This document shows, one piece after another, positions 28,165 to 36,713 of a DNA stretch of 64,000 nucleotides (position 1 is the first letter of the stretch; each line of letters begins with the position of its first letter). The notes under the pieces were generated by a model. That model saw nothing but the letters and a program-made list of their open reading frames with translations. It was not told the DNA's origin and ran no database searches. This stretch comes from Lentzea kentuckyensis. GTDB taxonomy: Bacteria; Actinomycetota; Actinomycetes; Mycobacteriales; Pseudonocardiaceae. The stretch spans positions 1 to 64,000 of the forward strand of contig NZ_MUYM01000016.1 of assembly GCF_002150765.1 (NCBI RefSeq). The letters are read 5' to 3'. The position numbers and the translations under genes were made by a program.

Positions 28165-28198
28165 TCGTGAGCGGTCCGGTTCGCCGGGCCGCTCACGA
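28165..28198 (+). promoter_or_regulatory. Intercistronic stem-loop between binding protein and permease genes
   Basis: A 15-bp stem (28165-28179 with 28184-28198, one G-T wobble) closes a TTCG tetraloop, starting 6 bp after the binding-protein stop. It probably stabilises the upstream message or partly terminates, giving binding protein in excess of membrane subunits. Confidence 0.75.
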
Positions 28199-28222
28199 CT
28201 CTTGCTGGAGGGAGAGATTTCG

Positions 28223-29140
28223 GTGCGCCGGTTCTTGGAACGGCACTGGTACGCGTACGCGATGGTCCTGCCCGTCGTGGTGGTCATCGCTGTGTTGGTG
28301 CTCTACCCGCTCGCGCAGGGCGTGTTCTTCACCTTCACCAACATCAACGAGGCCAACATCGCCAACCCGGTGCTCGACCGGCCGGCGAGCTACGAGGGCG
28401 TTGGTTTCAAGAACTACCTGAACGTGCTGTCCGGCGACTCGTCGTACGGCGCGTTCTGGGCAACGCTGGTCCGCACGTTGATCTGGACGTTCGGCTGCGT
28501 GTTCTTCCACTACACGATCGGCCTCGGCCTGGCGTTGCTGCTCAACCGCGAGGTCAAGGGCCGCACGCTCTACCGCGTCCTGCTGATCCTGCCGTGGGCC
28601 GTGCCCGCGTTCATCAGCGCGTTCGCGTGGAAGTACATGTTCAACGCGCAGTACGGGATCATCAACCAGCTGCTGCGCGCGGTCGGCCTGCCCGACCCGG
28701 TGTGGCTGGGTCAGTCCGACTGGGCGCTGTTCGCGGTGATCGTCGTCAACGTCTGGCTGGGCGTGCCGTTCATGATGGTGGCGCTGCTCGGTGGCCTGCA
28801 GTCGATTCCCGGCGATCTGTACGAGGCCGCGGAGATGGACGGCGCCACGCCGTGGCAGCGGTTCCGGCACGTGACGCTGCCGGGCCTGCGCTCGGTGTCG
28901 TCGACGGTGATCCTGCTGGGCATCATCTGGACGTTCAACATGTTCCCGGTGATCTACCTGATCGCCGGGCCGAACCCGAACACGCGCATCCTCGTCACGT
29001 ACGCGTTCGAGCGCTTCTTCTCCGGCGCCTCACGTGACTACGCGATCGCGTCGACCTACGGCGTGCTCATCCTCTCCGTGTTGTTGGTCTTCGCCACGGT
29101 TTACCGCCGTGCGCTGCGCAAGCAAGGCGAGGTGTGGTGA
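28223..29140 (+). CDS. Sugar ABC transporter permease, MalF-like
   Basis: This 305-residue permease has about six membrane helices and the EAA coupling loop (EAAEMDGATPWQRFRHVTLPGLRS). It pairs with the next gene to form the sugar channel. GTG 28223 has GGAGGGAGAG seven bases upstream and gives VRRFLERHWYAY; a TTG seven codons earlier lies within that ribosome site. The stop overlaps the next start by one base (TGATG). Confidence 0.94.
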   Translation: MRRFLERHWYAYAMVLPVVVVIAVLVLYPLAQGVFFTFTNINEANIANPVLDRPASYEGVGFKNYLNVLSGDSSYGAFWATLVRTLIWTFGCVFFHYTIGLGLALLLNREVKGRTLYRVLLILPWAVPAFISAFAWKYMFNAQYGIINQLLRAVGLPDPVWLGQSDWALFAVIVVNVWLGVPFMMVALLGGLQSIPGDLYEAAEMDGATPWQRFRHVTLPGLRSVSSTVILLGIIWTFNMFPVIYLIAGPNPNTRILVTYAFERFFSGASRDYAIASTYGVLILSVLLVFATVYRRALRKQGEVW

Positions 29141-30033
29141 TGACGCTCGACGCTTCTTCGTTGCAGATGGTTCGTCCCGAACGCCGCCTCAAGCGCAGCG
29201 ATCGGTCCTTGGCGGCCTCGATCGGCCTGCACGCCGGGTTGATCATCGCGTCGCTGGTCGCCGTGTTCCCGGTTTTCTGGGTGCTCGTCACGTCTTTCAA
29301 GCCCGACGCCCGTGCGGTGGAGACTTCGCCGAAGTTGTTCAACGAGTCCTCTTTGGACAACTACACGCGGATCCTGGGCGGCGAGAAGGGCGCGTTCCTC
29401 ACCTGGTTCGGCAACTCGGTGCTGATCGCGTTGCTGACGACGGTGATCGCGGTGTTCCTGTCCGCGACGACGGGCTACGCGGCGTCGCGCTTCCGGTTCC
29501 CCGGCAAGCGATCGCTGATGATGTCGTTCCTCGTCGTGCAGATGTTCCCGTTCGCGGTGCTGATCGTGCCGCTGTACAACATCCTGATCGCGTTGGGGCT
29601 GCAGGGAACCTCGATCGGCCTCGTGCTCGTGTACTGCACGACCGCGGTGCCGTTCTGCACCTACATGCTCAAGGGCTACTTCGACACCATCCCGACGGAC
29701 ATCGACGAGGCCGGCCGGGTGGACGGGCTTTCGCCGTTCGGCGTGTTCTGGCGGCTGGTCATGCCGCTGGCCAAGCCGGGGCTCGCGGTCACGTCGTTCT
29801 ACGCGTTCCTGACCGCGTGGGGCGAGGTGGCGTTCGCGTCGGCGTTCCTGTCCGCCGCCGACGACTCGAAGACGCTGGCGGTCGGGCTGCAGGTGTTCGT
29901 GCAGCAGAACCGGACCGAGTGGGGCCACCTCGCGGCGGCGTCCATCCTGGTCGCGATTCCCGCGGTGATCGTGTTCTACCTGGTTCAGCGGTTCCTGGTG
30001 ACCGGGCTGTCGTCCGGTGCCGTGAAGGGTTAG
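29140..30033 (+). CDS. Sugar ABC transporter permease, MalG-like
   Basis: This 297-residue permease has six membrane helices and the EAA loop (DEAGRVDGLSPFGVFWRLVMPLAKPG). Start ATG 29140 follows a GCGAGG site; two in-frame GTGs just upstream are possible. No ATPase gene follows, so the transporter must use an ATPase encoded elsewhere; the MsiK-type gene at 31304 is the obvious candidate. The 3' end overlaps the convergent HxlR gene by 4 bp. Confidence 0.94.
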   Translation: MTLDASSLQMVRPERRLKRSDRSLAASIGLHAGLIIASLVAVFPVFWVLVTSFKPDARAVETSPKLFNESSLDNYTRILGGEKGAFLTWFGNSVLIALLTTVIAVFLSATTGYAASRFRFPGKRSLMMSFLVVQMFPFAVLIVPLYNILIALGLQGTSIGLVLVYCTTAVPFCTYMLKGYFDTIPTDIDEAGRVDGLSPFGVFWRLVMPLAKPGLAVTSFYAFLTAWGEVAFASAFLSAADDSKTLAVGLQVFVQQNRTEWGHLAAASILVAIPAVIVFYLVQRFLVTGLSSGAVKG

Positions 30034-30383
30034 TTCGCGTCGTAGCGCAGCCTGGCCTCGTCGACCTCGGCCAGGTTGCGCTTCGACCACTCGGCGAGGC
30101 CGTGGAAGATCGGCGCGAGACTGCGCCCCAGCTCGCTGATCTCGTACTCCACCCGTGGAGGAACCTCCGGGTGGTAGGTCCTGGTGATCAGGCCGTCGCG
30201 CTCCAGCTGCCGCAGCCGCTGGGTGAGGACCTTCGGCGTGATCGTGCCGATCCGCCGTTCCAGCTCCACGAACCGCTGGCGGCCGTACTCGTTCAGCGTC
30301 CACAGGATCGGTGTCGTCCAGCGGCTGAAGACCAGGTCGACCACGGGTGCGATCGGGCAGGCCAGCTCGGGTACCGGCGTCAT
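30030..30383 (-). CDS. HxlR-family transcriptional regulator
   Basis: This is a 117-residue winged-helix regulator: CPIAPVVDLVFSRWTTPILWTL, then FVELERRIGTITPKVLTQRLRQLERDGLITR and the wing YHPEVPPRVEYEISELG. The early cysteine (Cys9), as in redox-sensing HxlR/QorR proteins, may sense electrophiles. It is divergent from an NAD(P)-binding reductase-like gene, the usual HxlR arrangement, with a palindromic operator between them. Confidence 0.93.
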   Translation of the reverse strand: MTPVPELACPIAPVVDLVFSRWTTPILWTLNEYGRQRFVELERRIGTITPKVLTQRLRQLERDGLITRTYHPEVPPRVEYEISELGRSLAPIFHGLAEWSKRNLAEVDEARLRYDAN

Positions 30384-30400
30384 GGATAGTCACTTTCCTC

Positions 30401-30410
30401 TAGGTACCTA
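30401..30410. promoter_or_regulatory. Palindromic operator between hxlR-like and NmrA-like genes
   Basis: Perfect 10-bp palindrome TAGGTACCTA in an AT-richer patch (30384-30440) midway between the two divergent starts. Position and symmetry suit an HxlR dimer that controls both genes. Confidence 0.5.
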
Positions 30411-30465
30411 CTAACTTCACAATGTTAGCTTTCCCCGGGATAGCAAAACAACCGAGGAGATGCTC

Positions 30466-31224
30466 GTGATCGTGGTGACCGGGGCGACCGGAAACGTCGG
30501 CCGTCCGTTGATGGAGTTGTTGGGGGACAAGGCTGTCGGGGTGTCACGCCCTCGGGTGGATCTCGCCCGGCCTTCGACGTTGGAGCCTGTTGTCGACGGT
30601 GCGGAGGCGTTGTTCCTGCTGTTCGGTGGCGATCTCTTAGGACCGGACACGGACATCGCGTCCGTGCTCGACGTGGCGAAGTCCGGCGGTGTGCGGCGGG
30701 TGGTGCTGTTGTCCTCGCAGGGCGCCGGGACGCGGCCGGGGATGATTCCGCACTCGCGGATGGCGTCGTTCGAGGAGGACGTGCGGCAGTCGAGTCTGGA
30801 GTGGACGATCCTGCGGCCGAGCGGGTTCTTCACCAACACCTACGCGTGGGCCGGCGGGGTGGCCGCGGCGCCGTTCGCGGACGTGGCGCTGCCGTTCGTC
30901 GATCCGGCGGACATCGCTGCCGTGGCTGCTGTCGCGCTTCAGGGCGGCCATGAGGGGCAGACGTATGTGCTGACCGGTCCGGAGGCCTTGACCCCGAGGG
31001 AACGAGCGGAAGCGCTCTCGCTGCCGTTCGTGGAGCAGTCCGTTGAGGAGGCTCGTGAGCAGATGCTGAGGTTCATGCCTCCGCCCGTTGTGGACGGGAC
31101 GCTGACCATTCTTGGTTCGCCGACAGTTGAGGAGCAGCAGGTCAGCGGCCAGGTGGAGCAGGTGACCGGGCGGAAGGCGACCCGTTTCGCCGACTGGGCC
31201 GCCCGCAACGCGAAAGCCTTCTGA
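30466..31224 (+). CDS. NmrA-like NAD(P)-binding protein
   Basis: This 252-residue atypical short-chain dehydrogenase has the nucleotide-binding start IVVTGATGNVGRPLMELL and the later segments RRVVLLSSQGAG and WTILRPSGFFTN. It lacks the YxxxK active site, as in NmrA/azoreductase-like members, so it may be a redox sensor or quinone reductase. GTG 30466 has GAGGAG upstream at good distance, in preference to ATG 30460, which would be too close. Likely controlled by the divergent HxlR protein. Confidence 0.87.
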   Translation: MIVVTGATGNVGRPLMELLGDKAVGVSRPRVDLARPSTLEPVVDGAEALFLLFGGDLLGPDTDIASVLDVAKSGGVRRVVLLSSQGAGTRPGMIPHSRMASFEEDVRQSSLEWTILRPSGFFTNTYAWAGGVAAAPFADVALPFVDPADIAAVAAVALQGGHEGQTYVLTGPEALTPRERAEALSLPFVEQSVEEAREQMLRFMPPPVVDGTLTILGSPTVEEQQVSGQVEQVTGRKATRFADWAARNAKAF

Positions 31225-31225
31225 A

Positions 31226-31262
31226 ACGTAAGCGCTTACGTCTGTTCCCGTAAGCGCTTGCA
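31226..31262. promoter_or_regulatory. Tandem LacI-type operators upstream of the msiK-like gene
   Basis: A perfect 16-bp palindrome ACGTAAGCGCTTACGT (31226-31241) is followed 24 bp on by a second site, GTAAGCGCTTGC (31250-31261). Both are classic LacI-family operator shapes. They sit about 42-78 bp upstream of the ATPase start, within the promoter region. Confidence 0.75.
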
Positions 31263-31303
31263 ATGCCTAACGTCGCGCCCAGACAAGGTGAAAGGTGCGT
31301 CAC

Positions 31304-32398
31304 ATGGCTGAGGTGTCCTACGTCAAGGCGTCACGCGTGTTCTCCGGCAACCCGCCGGTCCGCGCGGTCGACGAGCTGTCGCTCGAGGTGTCCGACGGCG
31401 AGTTCCTGGTGCTGGTCGGCCCGTCCGGTTCGGGCAAGTCGACGGCGCTGCGCATGCTCGCGGGCCTCGAGGACGTGGACGAGGGCGCCATCCAGATCGG
31501 TGGCAAGGACGTCACCAACGTGCCGCCGAAGGGCCGGGACATCGCGATGGTGTTCCAGTCGTACGCGCTGTACCCGCACATGACGGTCGCGGAGAACATG
31601 GGCTTCGCGCTCAAGCTGCGCGGTGTGCCGAAGACCGAGATCAAGGCGAAGGTCGAAGAGGCCGCCAAGATGCTCGACCTCACCAAGTACCTGGAGCGCA
31701 AGCCGAAGGCGCTGTCCGGTGGTCAGCGGCAGCGTGTCGCGATGGGTCGCGCCATCGTGCGTGAGCCCTCCGTGTTCCTCATGGACGAGCCGCTGTCCAA
31801 CCTGGACGCCAAGCTGCGCGTCGAGACCCGTGCGAACATCGCGGCCCTGCAGCAGCGTCTCGGCACCACCACGATCTACGTCACGCACGACCAGGTCGAG
31901 GCCATGACGATGGGTCACCGCGTCGCGGTGCTCAAGGACGGTCTGCTGCAGCAGTGCGACACGCCTCGCGCGCTGTACGACCGCCCGGCCAACGCGTTCG
32001 TCGCGGGCTTCATCGGTTCGCCGGCCATGAACCTCAAGACCGTGCCGATCTCGTCCGAGGGCGCGAAGCTCGACGGCATCATCGTGCCGCTGAGCCGGGC
32101 CGCGCTCGACGCCGCCGGTGGTCTGGACGAGGTCACCTTCGGCATCCGGCCCGAGGCGCTGGGCATCGTGCCGTCGGGTGACGAGGGCATGGACATGACC
32201 GTCGAGCTGGTCGAGGAGCTCGGTGCCGACGCGCTCGTGCACGGTGCGGTGAAGATCGGCGACTCGTCGCAGCGCTTCGTCGTCCGCGTCGACGGCCGCA
32301 CGCCGCCGACCCTGGGTCAGAACGTCAAGGTCGCCGTGCGCGACCACACCGAGATCCACCTGTTCCACCCCGAATCGGGCGAGCGCCTGGAGGCGTGA
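31304..32398 (+). CDS. msiK: Multiple-sugar ABC transporter ATPase, MsiK/UgpC type
   Basis: This 364-residue ATPase has Walker A GPSGSGKST, signature LSGGQRQRVAMGRA and Walker B VFLMDEPLSNLDAK, plus the C-terminal TOBE/regulatory domain (about residues 235-364) typical of MsiK/MalK/UgpC. In actinomycetes one MsiK serves many sugar importers, which fits the ATPase-less operon at 26.9-30.0 kb. ATG 31304 with AAAGG eight bases upstream is preferred to GTG 31295. It is a single gene closed by a strong terminator. Confidence 0.92.
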   Translation: MAEVSYVKASRVFSGNPPVRAVDELSLEVSDGEFLVLVGPSGSGKSTALRMLAGLEDVDEGAIQIGGKDVTNVPPKGRDIAMVFQSYALYPHMTVAENMGFALKLRGVPKTEIKAKVEEAAKMLDLTKYLERKPKALSGGQRQRVAMGRAIVREPSVFLMDEPLSNLDAKLRVETRANIAALQQRLGTTTIYVTHDQVEAMTMGHRVAVLKDGLLQQCDTPRALYDRPANAFVAGFIGSPAMNLKTVPISSEGAKLDGIIVPLSRAALDAAGGLDEVTFGIRPEALGIVPSGDEGMDMTVELVEELGADALVHGAVKIGDSSQRFVVRVDGRTPPTLGQNVKVAVRDHTEIHLFHPESGERLEA

Positions 32399-32402
32399 TT
32401 CA

Positions 32403-32444
32403 CACGCGAAAGCCCCCGGCGTGACCGCCGGGGGCTTTTTCGTG
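32403..32444 (+). terminator. Rho-independent terminator after msiK-like gene
   Basis: An 11-bp perfect GC stem (32411-32421 with 32426-32436) with a TGAC loop and a T-run after it, within a longer imperfect outer pairing. Five bases after the stop. Confidence 0.92.
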
Positions 32445-32496
32445 TTCTAAACTGAACTCGACAACGGTTTCCATTACCTGATCGAGGGACGGCGTG

Positions 32497-33408
32497 ATGA
32501 CTCTCCGCAACGTTCTGGTGGGCGCGCTCGCGGTGGCGAGCCTGACCGCCTGTGGCACGACCACGCCGTCCGCCGACAGCGGCAAGATCCAGGTCGTGGC
32601 TTCCACGAACGTGTGGGGCAGCGTGGTCAAGGCCGTCGGTGGCGACGCCGTCGAGGTCAAGGCCCTGCTGGACGACCCGTCTGCCGACCCGCACTCGTAC
32701 GAGAGCAAGCCCTCGGACGCCGCGCTGGTCAAGGACGCCAAGCTGGTCGTGTTCAACGGCGGCGGCTACGACGACTTCTTCGCCAAGCTGATCACCAGCG
32801 ACGCCACCAAGAAGATCGAGGCGTTCCCGCTGCGCGAGAACCACGCCGAGCCGCAGACCGGGACGCCCGACGCCGACGGTCACGACCACAGCGTGAACGA
32901 GCACGTCTGGTACGACCTGCACACCGTGCGCGCGGTGGCCGAGGCGGCCGCGAACGAGCTGGGCGCCATCGCGCCGGACAAGAAGACGACGTTCGAGAAG
33001 AACACCGCGGACTTCAGCGCGAAGCTCGAGGAGCTGGAGAAGAAGGTCGACGGCATCGGCAAGGGCAAGAAGGTCGTCGCGACCGAGCCGATCGCGCACT
33101 ACCTGATCGACGAGACCGGTGCCGAGGACGTGACGCCCGAGGCGTTCAGCAAGGCGGTCGAGGAGGAGTCTGACGTGCCGGCCGCCGCGCTCGCGTCGAT
33201 GAACCAGCTGGTCGAAGGCAAGCAGGTGAACGTGTTCATCGACAACACGCAGACGGAGAACCAGGTCACGAAGGGCCTCGTCGAGAAGGCCAAGACGGCC
33301 GGCGTTCCGATCGTCGCGGTCACCGAGACGTTGCCGGAGGGCGTGACCGGCTACCTTGACTGGATGAGCAAGCAGGTGGACGCCTTGTCGCAGGCCCTCA
33401 AAGCATGA
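32497..33408 (+). CDS. Zinc/manganese ABC transporter substrate-binding lipoprotein, ZnuA-like
   Basis: This 303-residue cluster A-I metal-binding protein has lipobox LTAC (MTLRNVLVGALAVASLTAC), the metal ligand site DPHSYESKPSD, a His/Asp-rich loop (ENHAEP, DGHDHSVNEHVWYD) and FIDNTQTENQV. The His-rich loop favours zinc. ATG 32497 is eight bases from GAGGGA. It heads a three-gene operon with 4-bp overlaps and likely responds to Zur, though I cannot identify a convincing Zur box. Confidence 0.9.
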   Translation: MTLRNVLVGALAVASLTACGTTTPSADSGKIQVVASTNVWGSVVKAVGGDAVEVKALLDDPSADPHSYESKPSDAALVKDAKLVVFNGGGYDDFFAKLITSDATKKIEAFPLRENHAEPQTGTPDADGHDHSVNEHVWYDLHTVRAVAEAAANELGAIAPDKKTTFEKNTADFSAKLEELEKKVDGIGKGKKVVATEPIAHYLIDETGAEDVTPEAFSKAVEEESDVPAAALASMNQLVEGKQVNVFIDNTQTENQVTKGLVEKAKTAGVPIVAVTETLPEGVTGYLDWMSKQVDALSQALKA

Positions 33409-34196
33409 GTGCCATCTCGCTGCGCGGGGCCCGGCTGTCCTACGGGGACAGGGTGTTGTGGGACGGGCTCGACCTCGACGTCGAGCCCGGTGAGTTCCTC
33501 GCGGTCCTCGGGCCGAACGGGTCCGGCAAGACCAGCCTGATGAGGGTGCTGCTCGGGTTGCAGCCGCTGTCGTCGGGTTCGGTCGAGGTGGCCGGCGGCA
33601 ACCGCGCCATCGGGTACATCCCGCAGCAGCGAGCGCTTGACCAGTCCATGACGTTGCGCGGCCGGGACCTCGTCGGTCTCGGCCTCGACGGCTACCGGTG
33701 GGGCTTCGGCCTGCGCCACCGCCGTGAGCGCAGGATCCGGGTCGACGCGGCGATCGAGTCCGTCGGTGCCACGCGGTACGCGGACGAGCCGATCGGCCTG
33801 CTGTCCGGCGGCGAGCAGCAACGGTTGCGCGTCGCCCAGGCGTTGGTCGGCGACCCGACCGTGATGCTCTGCGACGAACCGCTGCTGTCCCTGGACCTCG
33901 CGAACCAGCGGGTGGTCTCCGAGCTGATCGACAAACGGCGTCGTGAGGCGGACACGGCCGTTCTGTTCGTCACGCACGAGCTGAACCCGGTGCTGCCGTT
34001 GGTGGACCGGGTGCTCTACCTGGTCGGCGGGCGGTTCCGGGTCGGCAGGCCGGACGAGGTCATGAACTCCCGGACGCTGTCCGAGCTGTACCGGACGCCG
34101 GTCGAGGTCGTGCGGGTGCGCGACCAGATCCTGGTCGTCGGTGCCGGGGCCTGCGAGGAGCAGACCCACCACCTGACGGCGGAGGCCGCGTCGTGA
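33405..34196 (+). CDS. Zinc/manganese ABC transporter ATP-binding protein, ZnuC-like
   Basis: This 263-residue ATPase has Walker A GPNGSGKTS, signature LSGGEQQRLRVAQAL and Walker B VMLCDEPLLSLDLAN, with the switch His in FVTHELNPV. It overlaps the binding-protein stop (ATGA) and the permease start (GTGA) by 4 bp each, so all three are coupled. It energises metal import by the permease encoded next. Confidence 0.93.
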   Translation: MSAISLRGARLSYGDRVLWDGLDLDVEPGEFLAVLGPNGSGKTSLMRVLLGLQPLSSGSVEVAGGNRAIGYIPQQRALDQSMTLRGRDLVGLGLDGYRWGFGLRHRRERRIRVDAAIESVGATRYADEPIGLLSGGEQQRLRVAQALVGDPTVMLCDEPLLSLDLANQRVVSELIDKRRREADTAVLFVTHELNPVLPLVDRVLYLVGGRFRVGRPDEVMNSRTLSELYRTPVEVVRVRDQILVVGAGACEEQTHHLTAEAAS

Positions 34197-35008
34197 CGTT
34201 TCTGGATCTGCTCGAACTGGACTTCGTGCGGACCGCGTTGATCGCGGCCGCCGTGCTGGGGCTCGTCGCGGGCGTGCTCGGGCCGTTGGTCGTGACCCGC
34301 AAGATGGCGTTCGCCGTGCACGGCACCAGCGAGCTCGCGTTCACCGGTGGCGCGGCGGCATTGCTGCTGGGCGTCGGTGTCGGCTACGGGGCGCTGGCCG
34401 GGTCGATCGTCGCCGCGGTGCTGCTCGGCGTGCTGTCCCGCCGGGAGAGCGACCGCGACTCGGTGATCGGCGCGATCCTGGCGTTCGGGCTCGGCATGGG
34501 CATCCTCATGCTCGCGCTCTACAAAGGCCGTGCCTCCAACAAGTTCGGCCTGCTGACCGGTCAGATCGTCGGCGTCGACTCGACGGACCTGAACCTCCTG
34601 GTGGTGTCGTCGGTCGCGGTGCTCGCCGTGCTGGCGTTCATCTACCGGCCGCTCTTCTTCGCCTCGGTCGACCCGGACGTCGCGATCTCGCGCGGTGTCC
34701 CGGTGCGCGGCCTGTCGATCGTGTTCGCGGTGCTCGTCGGTGTCGCGACGGCGCTTTCGGTTCAGGTCGTCGGCGCATTGCTGGTGCTGGCGTTGATGAT
34801 CACGCCGGCCGCGGCCGCCATGCGGATCACGGCGTCGCCTTTGCGGGCTACCGTACTTTCGGTTGTTTTTGCCGAGATTGCGGCGGTCGGCGGCATTCTG
34901 CTGTCGCTTCAGCCGGGCCTTCCGGTCTCCGCTCTCGTCACGGCGGTCAGCTTTGTGATCTACCTCGTGTGCCGAGGCGTTGGGGCTGTGCAGCGACGTT
35001 CCGCCTAG
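34193..35008 (+). CDS. Zinc/manganese ABC transporter permease, ZnuB-like
   Basis: This 271-residue permease of the ABC-3 family has about eight membrane helices, GPLVVTRKMAFAVHGTSELAFTGGAAALL near the N-terminus, and the coupling region around VDPDVAISRGVPVRGLS. GTG 34193 overlaps the ATPase stop. It completes the uptake operon; the diguanylate cyclase gene converges on it 28 bp downstream. Confidence 0.93.
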   Translation: MTFLDLLELDFVRTALIAAAVLGLVAGVLGPLVVTRKMAFAVHGTSELAFTGGAAALLLGVGVGYGALAGSIVAAVLLGVLSRRESDRDSVIGAILAFGLGMGILMLALYKGRASNKFGLLTGQIVGVDSTDLNLLVVSSVAVLAVLAFIYRPLFFASVDPDVAISRGVPVRGLSIVFAVLVGVATALSVQVVGALLVLALMITPAAAAMRITASPLRATVLSVVFAEIAAVGGILLSLQPGLPVSALVTAVSFVIYLVCRGVGAVQRRSA

Positions 35009-35035
35009 CAGTGTTGCGCGACCTTGCGGGGCTGG

Positions 35036-36505
35036 CTAGGCGGTGCGGGACGTGATCGGCTTGGTGATGTCGTCCGCGCGGGGAGCGGGCATCAGGCGCG
35101 GCGGGATGTCCAGGCCTGCCACGCGGACCTGGTTGCGGCCGCTTTCCTTGGCCTTGTAGAGGGCTGCGTCGGCCGAGTGCTGGGCGGTGGCCATGTCCGG
35201 GCCGTTGTCCGGGATCACGGCTACGCCGATTGAGGCGGAGATTGCTTGCAGCTCCACGCCTTCGGGTTCTGGCGGCTGGATTTCGCGGCCGTACAAAGTG
35301 ACGACGTTGCGGTGCTTGTCGGTGGTGGGGACGGCCAGGGAGCCGATGGCCTCGCGGATGCGTTCGGCGATCGTCACGCCTTGGGCCACTGGGGTGTCCT
35401 TGAGGGCCACGACGAATTCTTCGCCGCCGTCTCGGCCTGCTACGTCGCCTGGGCGGAGTTTTTCGCGCAGGATTCGGCCCACTTCGGCCAGGACCGCGTT
35501 GCCTGCTGGGTGGCCCCAGGTGTCGTTGATGCGCTTGAAGTGGTCCAGGTCGATGACCAGGACGGTCATCGGCTGGCTGTCCAGGCGGCAGCGTTCTGCC
35601 AGGCGGCCCGCGTACTCGGCCAGGCCGTTGGTGTTGAGCAGGCCCGTTCGGTAGTCGGTGTGGGCGTCGGCCGCCAGGCGTTGGTGTAGCTGTTCTTGTT
35701 CGCGCAGCAGGCGTTCCAGGTGGGCTCGGCGTTCTCCGGCTCGGGACAGGAGGGCGTTCACGAGGATCACCGGGACTGTCAGGAGCAGTGGGCCCACCCA
35801 GTGCGAGGTCATGAGCATTCCCAGCATGGCGCCGGCGCCGAGGGTGCTCATTTCGAGCATGTTGTCGACCTTGGAGCCCAGGAAGTCCAGGACCTTCGAG
35901 TTCGGGGTCACGATCTTGAAGGCGACCGCGACGGTCATCACCTGGACGAACCAGTAGAGGACCGCGGCGATGGCCAAAACCAGCACCAGGCCCAGGTCGG
36001 TGGGGACGTTTCCGGTCGCTGCCAGTGAGACACCCGAAAGGTGGACCAGTGCCCACGAAAGGAGGGTGGAGGCGAGCATGGAGGCGGTGCCGAAGACGAA
36101 GCGGTACGGCTGGCGGCGGGCGATGGGCTGGATCAGGATGCGCATCCAGATCGTGGCTATCACGGCCAGGCCGCCCGGTAGGGCCACGGCGGCGGCGAAG
36201 GTCCAGACCGAGGTCAGGTCGATGTGGGGGCCTGAGGCCTCGTTGCGGCGGGCTTCTTCCGCTCTGCGGACGATGGTCAGGTGGATCGTGATCGCGGCGA
36301 TGAGCGCGCCGAAGCGCAGCCAGTCGGAGGTCGAGACCGAAGTCAGCCTCGTCAGCAGCCAGATGGAGGCTACGGCCACGGCCGCTTCGAGCACGAAAAA
36401 GTATGCGATCGCACTAGGCGCAACGGTCCAAAGGTCCCAGTTGCGAATCGGAGTCAAGCCGAGTGCCCGCGATCGCCTGCGATCAGTCAAACTGTTCTTC
36501 ACCAC
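35036..36505 (-). CDS. Membrane diguanylate cyclase (GGDEF)
   Basis: This 489-residue enzyme makes cyclic di-GMP. About eight membrane helices (residues 28-255) form a MASE-like sensor region, followed by a short coiled segment and the GGDEF domain (about 290-460). The active site is GGEEF in RDGGEEFVVAL, and the inhibitory I-site RxxD (RPGD) lies five residues before it, so the enzyme should be active and product-inhibited. The GTG start is at 36505. No EAL partner is nearby. Confidence 0.93.
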   Translation of the reverse strand: MVKNSLTDRRRSRALGLTPIRNWDLWTVAPSAIAYFFVLEAAVAVASIWLLTRLTSVSTSDWLRFGALIAAITIHLTIVRRAEEARRNEASGPHIDLTSVWTFAAAVALPGGLAVIATIWMRILIQPIARRQPYRFVFGTASMLASTLLSWALVHLSGVSLAATGNVPTDLGLVLVLAIAAVLYWFVQVMTVAVAFKIVTPNSKVLDFLGSKVDNMLEMSTLGAGAMLGMLMTSHWVGPLLLTVPVILVNALLSRAGERRAHLERLLREQEQLHQRLAADAHTDYRTGLLNTNGLAEYAGRLAERCRLDSQPMTVLVIDLDHFKRINDTWGHPAGNAVLAEVGRILREKLRPGDVAGRDGGEEFVVALKDTPVAQGVTIAERIREAIGSLAVPTTDKHRNVVTLYGREIQPPEPEGVELQAISASIGVAVIPDNGPDMATAQHSADAALYKAKESGRNQVRVAGLDIPPRLMPAPRADDITKPITSRTA

Positions 36506-36713
36506 GACCCCCTACGCTCATGGCACATCATGAGCAAAGCCGCCGCTGACCAGGTCGTAGACCACCGCGCTGCTGCTTGTCGCAACGAGGAGGTGTCCTT
36601 CCATGTGCAACAACCGTGACTTCTGAACGCCGCCTCTCCTCGACCGACTCATTCGCACCTTGGATCATCATGGTGTCTCTACTACGGATATCGCTATTGG
36701 TGACCGTTCTGTT

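Noticed and set aside
32468..32480. Possible Zur box upstream of the znuA-like gene (AACGGTTTCCATT)
   Set aside because: Only the outer bases are symmetrical, and it does not match the recalled actinobacterial Zur consensus; not strong enough to annotate.
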